A stretch of 64,000 nt of DNA from Candidatus Hodarchaeota archaeon (GCA_016839815.1 JAEOTM010000069.1:1-64000), one strand, 5' to 3'; positions 35,701 to 44,784 are shown, counted from the stretch's first letter. The notes: generated by a model not told the origin, from the sequence alone. Program-made: numbers and translations.

Positions 35701-37540
35701 ATAATCCTTCTGCATTGGACTGTACAGCACCCAAGTATTCTCCAGTAGTCGTATCTGTAAAATGGATTGCTTCATTCATTACAGCCTCTCCATCCTCATC
35801 TAATAAAAATCCCCAAAAACGGCCTATTTGTCCATAAACAAGCTCCGTTGCATTCTGATTGAGCGATTCTAAATGAGGAACGGAGAAAATTGTAAGTTTA
35901 AACCTCGTAACTCCAGTATCAAAGTTCATAGATCCGTGGAAGTACATAAGCAAGTCGATATCCCCAACGGGATGATTTTTTGAAACAGAGTAATCGAAGA
36001 CTAGACCTGCAATGCAATTTTGGGTACTAATAATGGTAGAATTAGTAAACATTAACGAAACTAATCCTTCATTAATCACGATACCCCCAGATAGTACTGT
36101 TACTTGGATCTGTGTATTTGTATTACGATGTACTCCTCCACTATCGTAAGTTAAGTCAAATTCGATTATTCCTTTAATTGGGATAGTAACAACACTCGTA
36201 ACCGCAAGAAGATTCGGATCTAGCTCAAAGAGGGAGAGAAGGAACTCATGATTTCCAATTGTAATATTCTCTGTTAGTGAATATGTAAAGGAAACATATC
36301 CATTAGTATTCGTAGACTTATTCATCAATGAAATATTTCCCTCCGTTAAATCTTTCAGTTCAACTTGACATAGAACAGGAACCGTGTGTATATCCTCTAA
36401 AGTAACATACGCCTCTAGATGGATTGTTTCATTTTGTTTGTATTCTGAAGAATTCAAATAGTATTGAATCCTTGCACGGTCTTGGACTGTTATTGATGAA
36501 GAGATATTAGCATATATCTCGTGTACGTCATTCTTAAGCTCTGTATAAATGACCAAATTTCCCAAAGGTATAGAACTGTTGGGAGAAAAAAAGAATTGAA
36601 AATTACGGATACTGAGAATTTTTTCAACTAGGACGATTGGTTGTAAATTAATCTCATAAAATATTGAAATAGTAAGTCCACTTGGATTGTCCCCAAGCAC
36701 TGTAGTATTAATTAATACTGATTCTTCTACTCGGTTTAGTGTTGTTGCATTAATTGTTTGATGAAGTGAGTACCCAGAGCTTAGAATGGTCACATTAACC
36801 TGATTTGACGAACAAGGTGTTGTTTGACTCTGAGAACTTCCTGTATAGTTAGCAAAAAATTGAACCAAACCAACGGATGAGAATAGTGGAATACGATAAT
36901 CAAACTCAATGGTTAAGATGGCGGGATCAGTGCCTGGATAATAGTTTTCTAATGGACCCATAGTCCAAATAACCGGAGAACCGATCAAACTAGAACTTGT
37001 AACTGTAATAAAGCCACCCTGAAACCACCATCTATAATGTATGAATAAATCAAGGGTAAAATGGATGGAAGCGTCCTTATATACGGTTGTAGAATTCACA
37101 GATAATTGTAAAGAAGTACTACGAGTACTCCCTGCAGTAATCTCCTCAAAGGTGATAGAACATGAGTCATTGGAGGGAAGATATTCCGCAAATCCTGAAT
37201 ATTCTGCTAGAAAAATATGGTCCCCTATCTGAAGAGGAGACGGAACAATCCACTCAATTTGTCCAGTACCATTGGAAATTATTGTGTCGATATATTCTCC
37301 AGTGAACAGATCAGTTAATCGAACTTGACCAAACGCAACTGGATCATAACCTGTATACGTCCAAATAGTGAACTGAATTATATCACCTAATCCTACAGTT
37401 CCTTTATCAGCTAAAATTGTTGTTGAGGTCTCTAGATTTGATGCACGAGCCTCATTGGATCCCAGATTAACTGTCAGAACTAATCCAAATATGAGAAAGA
37501 CAAAGGAGTACTGCTTAACATTTCGTTTTTTTATCCACAA
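32726..37540 (-). CDS. Giant surface protein with Ig-like repeats and C-terminal anchor
   Basis: 1604 residues. An N-terminal signal peptide (YSFVFLIFGLVLTVNLG) is followed by about 1,500 residues of repeated beta-sandwich-like segments. Repeated phrases such as ISIDTDG-like strands and PxLxIxSPxN modules (SPRNESYNMN, SPYNYSYTDA, SPSNNSVYGS) fit bacterial Ig/cadherin-type repeats. Many Asn-x-Ser/Thr sequons are present. A Thr/Ser/Gln stalk (about 1545-1572) leads to a single TM helix and RRKEN tail. Probable S-layer or adhesin protein. TTG start at 37540; no better Met gives the signal peptide. First gene of a five-gene operon. Confidence 0.8.
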   Translation of the reverse strand: MWIKKRNVKQYSFVFLIFGLVLTVNLGSNEARASNLETSTTILADKGTVGLGDIIQFTIWTYTGYDPVAFGQVRLTDLFTGEYIDTIISNGTGQIEWIVPSPLQIGDHIFLAEYSGFAEYLPSNDSCSITFEEITAGSTRSTSLQLSVNSTTVYKDASIHFTLDLFIHYRWWFQGGFITVTSSSLIGSPVIWTMGPLENYYPGTDPAILTIEFDYRIPLFSSVGLVQFFANYTGSSQSQTTPCSSNQVNVTILSSGYSLHQTINATTLNRVEESVLINTTVLGDNPSGLTISIFYEINLQPIVLVEKILSIRNFQFFFSPNSSIPLGNLVIYTELKNDVHEIYANISSSITVQDRARIQYYLNSSEYKQNETIHLEAYVTLEDIHTVPVLCQVELKDLTEGNISLMNKSTNTNGYVSFTYSLTENITIGNHEFLLSLFELDPNLLAVTSVVTIPIKGIIEFDLTYDSGGVHRNTNTQIQVTVLSGGIVINEGLVSLMFTNSTIISTQNCIAGLVFDYSVSKNHPVGDIDLLMYFHGSMNFDTGVTRFKLTIFSVPHLESLNQNATELVYGQIGRFWGFLLDEDGEAVMNEAIHFTDTTTGEYLGAVQSNAEGLFYFDFIVAESAQIGIHILQCSYQGNLGRYYLATPNPGIFTITIRPPLSLLIESAILANHWSVISIEGGLNEDIRLHWQRDGSTNWEFITVFTLNGSGIGNYNWSTPYYKGGLTLRASNSNQTNLKYDHATMYSVANMEVTGAEFGNTNDYYQFMVNCSESYQIWINDLLWKGGIQAGQHSYAYIFTSTGVKEILIVSNETYVYYHVYSHEITVIEDLQISISIPAEALVNLSINIDGTVLGEVSGPISGVDSILLVNGIETAIDSTNGAGIFHFLILFDQPGTYTIAVKVPLNSEDYYNASISGQYSIMIRSLPSALEILSPSNNSVYGSILEISFQGNADSYWYNIEPLDQTNVSWSETVFRELPEGFYTCNAYGENSYGEISFVSSFFSIDLTEPSLIIVSPRNESYNMNSVLLSFLTNEEEVFVFLDGVHTVGGSGTSLSNLSEGSHNLTIQVNDIAGNAIIKSCFFNVDTIIPYLNIVSPYNYSYTDAVPLSIDSDGETILYCISEIHSTNQTYTPHSISNLNLLFGTYSLNIYSYDAAGNVNTKKICFSVVEHVNLIINSQITKIDAAGNYYVNTEILSNPNFNTVGLYINGSNVGILEWDAFFQDYRLSFQFPSPGTWEVYLYANTTEGLYDTRIFFELWVAPLPTITSLSTSWESNRYEVRATIDSQSIDLDLVQVTLAGADYSLSNIYGNQWYTQVFCDPENYTVSLNMWYPWDNNPSLNKRYNISWYAPQIIIMDSSFERNGFSLEIRIEKANASIAEEIPTFIIQGATEEYSVNGTLIYESTMGSYQIWRFTSPWLIPDVWEFNLSVFDIYGHSSRYTAIFNSSDSPPLIGDSTLFLLENITSGVLYRLVIEVSDDYLVDKAVLYINGVEYPFTQINDSHVILEFFLTSGVYVLQISVIDDIGQQTVKYFPNIQVNGSEEQSFTTEQTTGTTQSPQSSQTETQQKIHSQIGLNDLIESGIGISLFAAFATLANVYFRRKEN

Positions 37541-37587
37541 TCTAGTAACTCTCGATGATTATCCCTTCCTGTGTTTTTATATTCAAA

Positions 37588-37620
37588 ATGAATATTTATA
37601 AGTAGTATATAAAAAAACAA
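37588..37620. promoter_or_regulatory. Divergent TATA boxes for radA and the surface-protein operon
   Basis: TATATAAA at 37606-37613 faces radA; on the other strand CTTATAAATA (37593-37602) faces the surface operon. The two elements lie four bases apart, so the same 33 bases would serve both, and initiation complexes may compete. Confidence 0.5.
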
Positions 37621-37692
37621 TTTTTTCACGATTTCAGATATTTAAGGTTCAGCTGGATTCCAAGTTGAATACAACAAAATCGGTGTATGTTT

Positions 37693-38709
37693 ATGGCAAA
37701 AGCTGAATCAAAAAAAGAAAAAGCTGTTGTAGAGGACTTAGTTTCTGAAAAAAGTAAGAAAACTAAGGGAAAAAATCAAAAAGAAGCCAATTTTTTGGAT
37801 ACTATCTCTGGAATAGGCCCTACTACGCGAAAAAGACTAGAAGAGGCTGGATTTGGCAGTAAAGAGACCATCGCTCTAGCTACACGATCCCAGCTCTCAG
37901 ATATTTCTGGAATTGCAGAAAAAACCGCTACTGTCCTTATCCGAGAAGCACGGTCACAATTTGATCTCGGTTTAAAACCTGGATCGCATTACGCAAAACT
38001 CGGAGAAACTCGTCAGTATCTCACTACCTCATCTCAAGCATTTGATGACCTTCTTGGAGGAGGTTTCGAAACAGGATCGATAACAGAGATCGCAGGCGAA
38101 AATGGATGTGGAAAAACACAAATTTCTCATCAGTTAGCAGTTAACTGTGTAAAAAATGGCAAAGATGTTGTCTGGATTGATACTGAGGGAACATTTCGAT
38201 TTACTAGAATTTCTCAAATGGCTGAAGCCCTAAATCTTGACCCTGATGCAATATTGTCTCAAATTACGGTTGGTCGAGCATTCAATAGCGAACATCAGAT
38301 GGCACTCACAGAAGAAGCATTAACCATGGTTCAAAATGTAGGACTAATTATTGTGGATTCCCTAATGGCACACTTTCGTTCAGAGTTTGCAGGAAGAGCT
38401 ACCTTGGCCGAACGTCAACAGCTAATAGGAAAATATCTTGCATTTATAGCTAAGCAATCAGAAATATTGAATTGTGTTGCAGTAGTTACTAATCAAGTAT
38501 CAGCGAAACCTGATGCAATGTTCTTTGGAGATCCTAACAAACCAATTGGTGGTAATGTAGTAGGCCATACCGTGACAACTAGATTGATGATTCGCAAAGG
38601 AAAAGATATAAAACGAACAGCTACACTAACAAAAAATCCAGAGTTACCTGATGGAAAAATTGAATTTTCAATCGATACAGATGGGATCCGCGACTATTCA
38701 AGTAAATAG
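37693..38709 (+). CDS. radA: RadA recombinase
   Basis: 338 residues. Archaeal Rad51 homolog for strand exchange in homologous recombination. A Lys/Glu-rich N-terminal tail, then a helix-hairpin-helix domain (ISGIGPTTRKRLEEAGF), then the RecA core: Walker A GENGCGKT, Walker B LIIVDSLM, FRSEFAGRATLAERQQ, and the C-terminal GGNVVGHTVTTRL. ATG 37693 is preferred over ATG 37687 because GGTG lies at 37681 with proper spacing. It heads a plus-strand group with the HerA-like and XPD-like genes. Confidence 0.95.
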   Translation: MAKAESKKEKAVVEDLVSEKSKKTKGKNQKEANFLDTISGIGPTTRKRLEEAGFGSKETIALATRSQLSDISGIAEKTATVLIREARSQFDLGLKPGSHYAKLGETRQYLTTSSQAFDDLLGGGFETGSITEIAGENGCGKTQISHQLAVNCVKNGKDVVWIDTEGTFRFTRISQMAEALNLDPDAILSQITVGRAFNSEHQMALTEEALTMVQNVGLIIVDSLMAHFRSEFAGRATLAERQQLIGKYLAFIAKQSEILNCVAVVTNQVSAKPDAMFFGDPNKPIGGNVVGHTVTTRLMIRKGKDIKRTATLTKNPELPDGKIEFSIDTDGIRDYSSK

Positions 38710-38748
38710 TCCTCCCTTTTTTCTGTATGGAGCTGAACTGGGACGCTT

Positions 38749-41337
38749 TTGACTCAAATATCTACGAAAATTCTTGAAGATAATACGACTCTTCTCCAGA
38801 TTGAACATCCATTGACTAGTAGGGAAGTTCTATATGCTTCCAAAGGAGTTTTGGTATCATATTTTGCTATCCAACCAGTTCATGATCTTGACAATGCTGC
38901 ACGGAATTTATTTCGTGTAACAAGTCAACCTGGAGTGCAGATCCTCCGACAAACATTCACAGCTCTCCCACGAAAATCGAAAGCTTATTCAAAACGAGAT
39001 GTCTCCTATACAGGCCTTTCTCTTATTGTACGTGTGTTCCATCATTTTCATATTCGTTCTGAATCCACATTACCCATAATATTACGACATATAAGAAAAG
39101 AGTTTCTCAAACAGCGTACCCTAACCTATACTATTCTCAAGGTAGCTGGATTCGAGGTTTCACTCGCTAAAGGAAAAAGAATTTTCGATTTGCATTTTCG
39201 GGGAAAAAAGATGAAAGAAGGAATCTCCATCTTCCCTTCTCAAACAGGATCAAAATCTAAATTACTTGATAGATTCTTTAATCTTGAACGAGTACCCTCA
39301 CGATTTATCCAGGACTTTGCAGTCCCTGATTTACCTGTAATTCATAGAATAGGTTATCGAGTTGATAATACAGCGATCCCTGTTGGCTTTGCAGACTTAT
39401 CTGCTGGATCAATCCTTGTATGCGGGTCAGATAATTCGGAACTCATCACGCTCTTTCAGAATCTGACACTCTCATTTAGTATTTCGAAAAATAACAGAGG
39501 TTTATTCATTATCGATACCCACAACGAGTTTAATGGGTTAATTCAACATTTTAGATCTTCAGAATCAAATAAACAGGGAATAAATCTTCAAGTGTTCCAA
39601 TTGGGTACAAATATGTTTATTAATCTCTGTGATGTCATTATTCCTCCCTCTCCTAGTGGTAAAAAGCAGAAATCCGAAGCTATTGAAGCATGGAAAGCTC
39701 ATCTTGTTAGTAATATTCTTTTATGCTCCTTATCAACTTCTGATTATCTTACATCGCGATTTGCAATACCTCTCGAAGCACAAATTCGAAATGCAGCCAC
39801 TGGAAGATCTATCTTCACCTTGGAAGATGTTACAACAACTATTGGTTCATCAACTTCTGGTGAGCTAGAGTCAGAGATCGGAGCAACCGATGGAATTTTT
39901 GCTGATATTATGGCCATCGAACATTTAAACGGAATTTTAGATCAATTTAAGGCATTTAAAGAGGTAAATTACCCTGCATTTACTGGTCATCTCAGTAATT
40001 CTCTTTTTCGTGATGATTCTATTACAATTTTTCAATTTGGTGCACAACCTCCAATGATAAAGCGAGCTACAGTTGCTTTCTTACTTCAATTCCTATCAAT
40101 GGTTGCTAGAAACGGTGTGGTAGTCTTTCCCCATGCAGATGAGATTCTGAGTAGAAAAACTCCTTATGGAAGGAATGAAACAGGTATTCCCACAGTATTG
40201 ATTGACTCGGTAAATAACCTCTCTCGAGAGAATGTTTTGGTTTTAGGTGGTCAAAGTGTTCAAGCCTTAGCTTCCAAAGTAAACTCCTTTGAGCAAATTA
40301 AAAATCAAATTTACTTACGTTTAGTGAATACACTGGATAGAGAAATCGTAATAACTCAACACCAATTAAAAGTAGGGAATGGTGTTCAATCCGCTACAAT
40401 TGAAAGACAAATATTGGGAATAATGGAAGGAGAAGGATTATTATTTCGAAGTGATACGTCTCAGAGTACCGCATATCATTTTAAGATGGATCGAGCTAAA
40501 GTACCAATAAATCTTAATCCAGTCAAAGTCACAGAGACAAAACTAAGGGGATCAAAGACTTTTGGTCTCATTCCACAGAAATTTGCACTTTTAATGAACC
40601 TACTAAAAACTCTCAAAGCACAGCCTCTTAATCGAGATATGTTACATGATGAACTTGAAATTGAGAGTAGAGACGAGACACTACTTGAACAGATGAAACA
40701 ACAGGATTTATACTCAGAAAGAGAAATTGATGCAGCGAGACAATGGGAAATAACTGTTAAAGGTTCAGAATTTTACGATAATCAAGTGGCATTAATGGAA
40801 AATTTACCAGCAGCTCCCACTACTGAGGAAGCAGAATCAATTGAACAGAAAATTGCCATTTCAGAAAGATTTTTTGATAGAACTGCTTCCAAGCAGAAAT
40901 TACAGGAAGAAAATGTCAAGATCAAAAATATGGTTGGAGAATTACTAAATTTTCTATATCAAATGCAAGGTTCTATCCCTTGGGTACGTTACGCTCAATA
41001 TACAGATTTAAAGGAAATAAATGGTATTGAAGGTCAGGATTTTCGTCAATTGTACAATCTCGCCTTAGAAATATGTTCAGATATTTGGCTAGATATAAAG
41101 AATGTTAGAAAGATCCATAAGAACGATAATGTACCATCTATTCCAATCATACCATCGATTCCTGGCAATAATTCCGGGAATCTTGATAAATTTTTACCTG
41201 ATGATAGATATGTCTCACTGCAGACTTTTAGTAAGGCACTAGGACTTAAGAAGTACCCTGATCATGGGATTCTCGATGTACATTTTAAATTTCTTAAACA
41301 GGGAAAACGCCTTGTTGAAGAATTAAACTTGGAGTGA
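38749..41337 (+). CDS. HerA/FtsK-superfamily-like protein without Walker A lysine
   Basis: 862 residues. A middle domain resembles the HerA/DUF87 translocase core: SAGSILVCGSDNSELITLF (about 219-237) stands where the P-loop should be but lacks Gly-Lys-Ser/Thr; GLFIIDTHNEFNGLI matches the Walker B strand with its Asp-x-His-x-Glu-Phe signature. HADEIL and LVLGGQSVQAL fit later core strands. The N-terminal ~200 residues are beta-rich and the C-terminal ~300 helical. Probably binds but does not hydrolyse ATP. TTG start at 38749, 39 bases after radA; the XPD-like gene follows 11 bases later. Confidence 0.65.
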   Translation: MTQISTKILEDNTTLLQIEHPLTSREVLYASKGVLVSYFAIQPVHDLDNAARNLFRVTSQPGVQILRQTFTALPRKSKAYSKRDVSYTGLSLIVRVFHHFHIRSESTLPIILRHIRKEFLKQRTLTYTILKVAGFEVSLAKGKRIFDLHFRGKKMKEGISIFPSQTGSKSKLLDRFFNLERVPSRFIQDFAVPDLPVIHRIGYRVDNTAIPVGFADLSAGSILVCGSDNSELITLFQNLTLSFSISKNNRGLFIIDTHNEFNGLIQHFRSSESNKQGINLQVFQLGTNMFINLCDVIIPPSPSGKKQKSEAIEAWKAHLVSNILLCSLSTSDYLTSRFAIPLEAQIRNAATGRSIFTLEDVTTTIGSSTSGELESEIGATDGIFADIMAIEHLNGILDQFKAFKEVNYPAFTGHLSNSLFRDDSITIFQFGAQPPMIKRATVAFLLQFLSMVARNGVVVFPHADEILSRKTPYGRNETGIPTVLIDSVNNLSRENVLVLGGQSVQALASKVNSFEQIKNQIYLRLVNTLDREIVITQHQLKVGNGVQSATIERQILGIMEGEGLLFRSDTSQSTAYHFKMDRAKVPINLNPVKVTETKLRGSKTFGLIPQKFALLMNLLKTLKAQPLNRDMLHDELEIESRDETLLEQMKQQDLYSEREIDAARQWEITVKGSEFYDNQVALMENLPAAPTTEEAESIEQKIAISERFFDRTASKQKLQEENVKIKNMVGELLNFLYQMQGSIPWVRYAQYTDLKEINGIEGQDFRQLYNLALEICSDIWLDIKNVRKIHKNDNVPSIPIIPSIPGNNSGNLDKFLPDDRYVSLQTFSKALGLKKYPDHGILDVHFKFLKQGKRLVEELNLE

Positions 41338-41348
41338 GATGAAGCTCA

Positions 41349-43091
41349 ATGGAAATAAATCTCCCCTTAAAATTGGAATTATTTCCCCATGAAGAATTAC
41401 GAGCATATCAGGCGAGATTCCTACGCTTTGTAGAAAAACACACTAGATCTATTATTCATGCTCCAGTCGGATTCGGTAAAACGGTGATGGCCTTAACCAG
41501 TACATTACCATTAGTGAAGACTCAGCAGTATCAACTTTACATCTTTGTTAGAACAAAAGCGCAAATTTTCCGTGTTTTCTTTGAACAATTACGTAAAATT
41601 GCCAATACTGACAAATACGGTTATTTAACTGCTCTTCCATTAATCTTGAAGTCGGATTTATGCATTAGAGGTGATGTTCCATTTTTCTATCAGGGAATTT
41701 GTGGAAAAATTCGATGTCCACATTTTGAAAAGGCACGTTCCATCCCTGAAGAAGACTTTCCAACCATTGTTGAGCAGGTTCCCATCACAACTCATGAAGA
41801 GGAGATAACGATTGAGACTTTCAAGGACACACTACAGGAATTTGGTTGTCCCTATTATATCATCAAGCGTTGTATCCCTTATGCAAATATTATCGTTACC
41901 ACCCATACATATCTAAGAAGTAAAATTTTGCAAGGTATTCTCTCCACATTCCTACAAAAAAGCCTTTTTCCTAATAAAATCTGTGTTATTGATGAAGGAC
42001 ATAATTTTTCTGCAGAAATTGAGGCTGAAATCTCTTTAAATGACATCTATAAAGCCAGAGATATTATTCCTCTAAAAGTATTTGATTTACTACAGAATAT
42101 GATTCAAAATCGAACCGGAAGAATCGATCGTCCACCTAATTTAACCTCTGATGCAATAGATGCATTTCTTGATCATCAAATCAAATTATCTCCTTGGGAA
42201 CAGACGCACCTCCTTCTAGTTAAAGATTTTTTAAACAGTCGCGGAGAAATCTGGATTTCTGATTCAGAAAAATTGTTACAGCTTAATCCCTTCCCTCAAA
42301 CAACATTTAGATTTATCAACAATGAGTTCCAAAGTATCCTATTAATGTCTGGAACATTCCAACCTGTAGCATCTTATAAAACTCTTTATGGTATAAATTA
42401 TCCAGGTCTGTTCATTCCATCAGATTTCCAGTATAGTTTGAATGGCATTCTTTATCACAGGCAATTCAGCACAAAATATCGAGAAAGAACGTCCCAGACC
42501 TTTCAAGCAATGGCTTATGTAATAGAACGATTACATCAAAGAAACCCTTTTCATACGATCGTTTTTACTCCCTCACATGAATTAAAGCAGAAGATTCTGG
42601 CCCATATGGCTTTGTCAAATATTTATATTGAACAACCTGATGAAAGACCTTTTTTTATTGAAGACCTTAATAAGAAGTCGCATGAGGTTATTTTTGGGGT
42701 GCTAGGGGGAAAATTATCAGAAGGAATTGAAATCCTCGATCCGCGAACTAATCGTAGCCTATTAACTTTAATTATTATTGCTGGAGTGCCATATACACGT
42801 CCAGATATAACAAATCGATTAATAAAAAGTCTTTATACACGAAAATGGGGTAAGAGAATGGCTGATCACCTTTCTCTATTACCTGTCACTCGATCAATTA
42901 CGCAAGCAATAGGAAGAGGAATTCGATCAGAATCAGACTTCGCAGCCAGTTTAATCTTGGATTACCGAGCTGCTACCTTACGCACAATGTTACCTGGAGC
43001 AATCATTTTTCGTGATCTTAATGCTTGTTATCGAACATTTGACTCTTTTTTTACAAAAATGAGAAGGGAATTTCTAACGAAATATCCGTAA
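41349..43091 (+). CDS. XPD/Rad3-like Fe-S DNA helicase
   Basis: 580 residues, normal for archaeal XPD. Superfamily 2 5'-3' helicase with Walker A APVGFGKT (38-45), the Fe-S cysteines C105, C118, C123 and C167 between motifs Ia and II (family spacing is roughly kept; C175 is an extra), DEGH (215-218) for the usual DEAH, LLMSGTF (motif III), and QAIGRGIRSESD (motif VI with Arg fingers). All helicase motifs are present, so it should be active. Together with RadA and the HerA-like protein upstream it suggests a DNA-repair function. Confidence 0.88.
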   Translation: MEINLPLKLELFPHEELRAYQARFLRFVEKHTRSIIHAPVGFGKTVMALTSTLPLVKTQQYQLYIFVRTKAQIFRVFFEQLRKIANTDKYGYLTALPLILKSDLCIRGDVPFFYQGICGKIRCPHFEKARSIPEEDFPTIVEQVPITTHEEEITIETFKDTLQEFGCPYYIIKRCIPYANIIVTTHTYLRSKILQGILSTFLQKSLFPNKICVIDEGHNFSAEIEAEISLNDIYKARDIIPLKVFDLLQNMIQNRTGRIDRPPNLTSDAIDAFLDHQIKLSPWEQTHLLLVKDFLNSRGEIWISDSEKLLQLNPFPQTTFRFINNEFQSILLMSGTFQPVASYKTLYGINYPGLFIPSDFQYSLNGILYHRQFSTKYRERTSQTFQAMAYVIERLHQRNPFHTIVFTPSHELKQKILAHMALSNIYIEQPDERPFFIEDLNKKSHEVIFGVLGGKLSEGIEILDPRTNRSLLTLIIIAGVPYTRPDITNRLIKSLYTRKWGKRMADHLSLLPVTRSITQAIGRGIRSESDFAASLILDYRAATLRTMLPGAIIFRDLNACYRTFDSFFTKMRREFLTKYP

Positions 43092-43104
43092 GAATTGAAT
43101 TCAG

Positions 43105-44523
43105 TTACTTATTTCCCTCACCTAAATTCTTAAGATGGAAAAACCGTGCTTCTTCACTGGTTTGTTTTGTAAGCAAGAAGATTCTTGGAATTGGCACCAA
43201 TAAATGATTTAACCTCTCGAAAATATCTGCATTTACATCATATGCAACAATGATGTTTGCTAGATTCGCAATTTGATCATTAACTGAATTTGAGATACAT
43301 ACTTGAATCTTTTTACTACTAAAGCCAAAGAGATTCTTTTCTAGTTGTAAACCGCAGAGGGAGGAAATCAGTTGAGTTATATGAGTTACCGATATTCCTT
43401 TTTCCTTCAATCTTCTTTCAAGAAACTTTGCGTTGTACCTATTATTCGTGACAAGAGAAACGTTTGTCTTATGTGTATCAATAAGTTTAAGAATCTGGTT
43501 AAATTTAGGATGCTCCAATTTGGGGAATAGTAAAACATACTCACGAAGTTTCTTAATGAGAGGATTCCCTAAAAACTCAACTAATGCTTTTTTACCGATA
43601 ATATTATCTGAATCGTTTAAACGACTCTGTAATTTATTAAGATAGGATGTGAAAGCTGGAAATCCCTGAGAAATTACTATTCGCTGCATGTTCATGATTC
43701 GCTGTAAATTTGCTGTTTTTACGAGATGTTTTCCAGGCTTATCATTTAATAAACTCTCATGGATAGCTGCTATTTGCTGAGGTGTGCTTTTTACTGAGAC
43801 ACTAAAACCTAGGTGTTCAAGTTCCATCAATCGATTCTTCTTCATTTGATCAAGAATGTCTAGTACAAAAAAATATTCCTTGGGTAGAGGAAGGGAATAG
43901 TGTTGAATATTTGATCTTTCACTCCGAATATCTCCATCAATCTTGACAATTTCCATAAGCTCTAAGTTTAAACACGCTTGTTCAAGTTTGATATTATTTT
44001 TCTCTCTTGAAAGACCTACTAGCTTTTTTGGAGTCAAGTTGCTAATAATGTATCTCAAGGATGATGAGGAAACCCCCATTTCGGCATAATCGATAATAAC
44101 CAATGAAAAATGATCTTTTTCAAAGAAAGATTGTTTATAATCATTCTTTACCGTTTTAGGAGTAGATATTATAATACTATATCGATTGTAATCCATTTTT
44201 CGTGCTTGGGGAAGGATTTGTCCATTGTGAATTGTCACAACCTGATTTATATATTCTTGAATTCCTGTCTTGAATATTTCTTGGATCTGTCGTTTTGTAA
44301 GAATTAAAACTCTTGGAATTGCTTCCAGTCCTTTCTCTAACGAAATATTCAAACTTATAAGCAAAGATAATATCCGAAATAGTTTTTCTTCTATCCGATA
44401 TTGTAATAAACTATTCTGTTTCTGAATTTGTGCTAAGAGGACTTGTTCTTCGAGTGTGGGAGAGAACTTCAACTTATGAGAAGGATTTCCATTGGTTTCT
44501 GTCAAACTCACACTGAGGTCCAT
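43105..44523 (-). CDS. Hef/FANCM-like helicase-fold protein, catalytic motifs lost
   Basis: 472 residues aligning by pattern to archaeal Hef helicase domains: RVLILTKRQIQEIF (motif Ia strand), IIISTPKTVKND (motif Ib), LVIIDYAEMG where DEAH should be, KKLVGLSRE where the TAS motif should be, PLPKEYFFVLDIL, and LEHPKFNQILKLID, the Hef-type His-Pro-Lys helix. There is no Walker A, DEAH is DYAE, and no motif VI QxxGR is seen. The ERCC4 nuclease domain is also missing. It is likely a non-enzymatic scaffold from the Hef/FANCM lineage. ATG start at 44523; converges on the XPD gene. Confidence 0.65.
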   Translation of the reverse strand: MDLSVSLTETNGNPSHKLKFSPTLEEQVLLAQIQKQNSLLQYRIEEKLFRILSLLISLNISLEKGLEAIPRVLILTKRQIQEIFKTGIQEYINQVVTIHNGQILPQARKMDYNRYSIIISTPKTVKNDYKQSFFEKDHFSLVIIDYAEMGVSSSSLRYIISNLTPKKLVGLSREKNNIKLEQACLNLELMEIVKIDGDIRSERSNIQHYSLPLPKEYFFVLDILDQMKKNRLMELEHLGFSVSVKSTPQQIAAIHESLLNDKPGKHLVKTANLQRIMNMQRIVISQGFPAFTSYLNKLQSRLNDSDNIIGKKALVEFLGNPLIKKLREYVLLFPKLEHPKFNQILKLIDTHKTNVSLVTNNRYNAKFLERRLKEKGISVTHITQLISSLCGLQLEKNLFGFSSKKIQVCISNSVNDQIANLANIIVAYDVNADIFERLNHLLVPIPRIFLLTKQTSEEARFFHLKNLGEGNK

Positions 44524-44556
44524 CCTAACTCCAAAGGAACATGATTTCTCCTTTAA

Positions 44557-44784
44557 TTACTTCAATCCTTCTATTGGTTCCACCCAGTTTCGGTGTGCGC
44601 TACAAGAAATTACTTTTGAATTTTTTACCACTAATACTGAGGGCATGCGTCTATTCAACAGTAAAGAACATATACCTCCGATCCCCCAATTTGCAAATTC
44701 ACATATTTGACATAATGGACTATTTACAAAAATTTCATCAAGAAAAGGTAGACTAGTTGGTCGGAATATTGGTTGACTTGTCAC
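44557..44784 (-). CDS. Small Cys protein upstream of Hef-like gene
   Basis: 75 residues. GTG start at 44784 with AGGTGA seven bases upstream. NSPLCQICEFANWG contains a C-x2-C pair, then single Cys at GGIC and ISCSAH, so a zinc site is possible. NSPxCxxCxFAxxG matches the end of the Cys-rich protein at 27380 (NSPFCESCQFAKVG), but the rest does not. It ends 33 bases before the Hef-like start on the same strand. Confidence 0.5.
   Translation of the reverse strand: MTSQPIFRPTSLPFLDEIFVNSPLCQICEFANWGIGGICSLLLNRRMPSVLVVKNSKVISCSAHRNWVEPIEGLK

Noticed and set aside
32726-37540. Tandem DNA repeats in the surface protein gene
   Set aside because: Protein modules are similar in pattern but the DNA is not repeated closely enough to call a nucleotide repeat.
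44541-44756. Plus-strand open frames over the 75-residue Cys protein
   Set aside because: Two overlapping plus-strand frames lack a ribosome site, whereas the minus-strand frame has AGGTGA and the CxxC motif.
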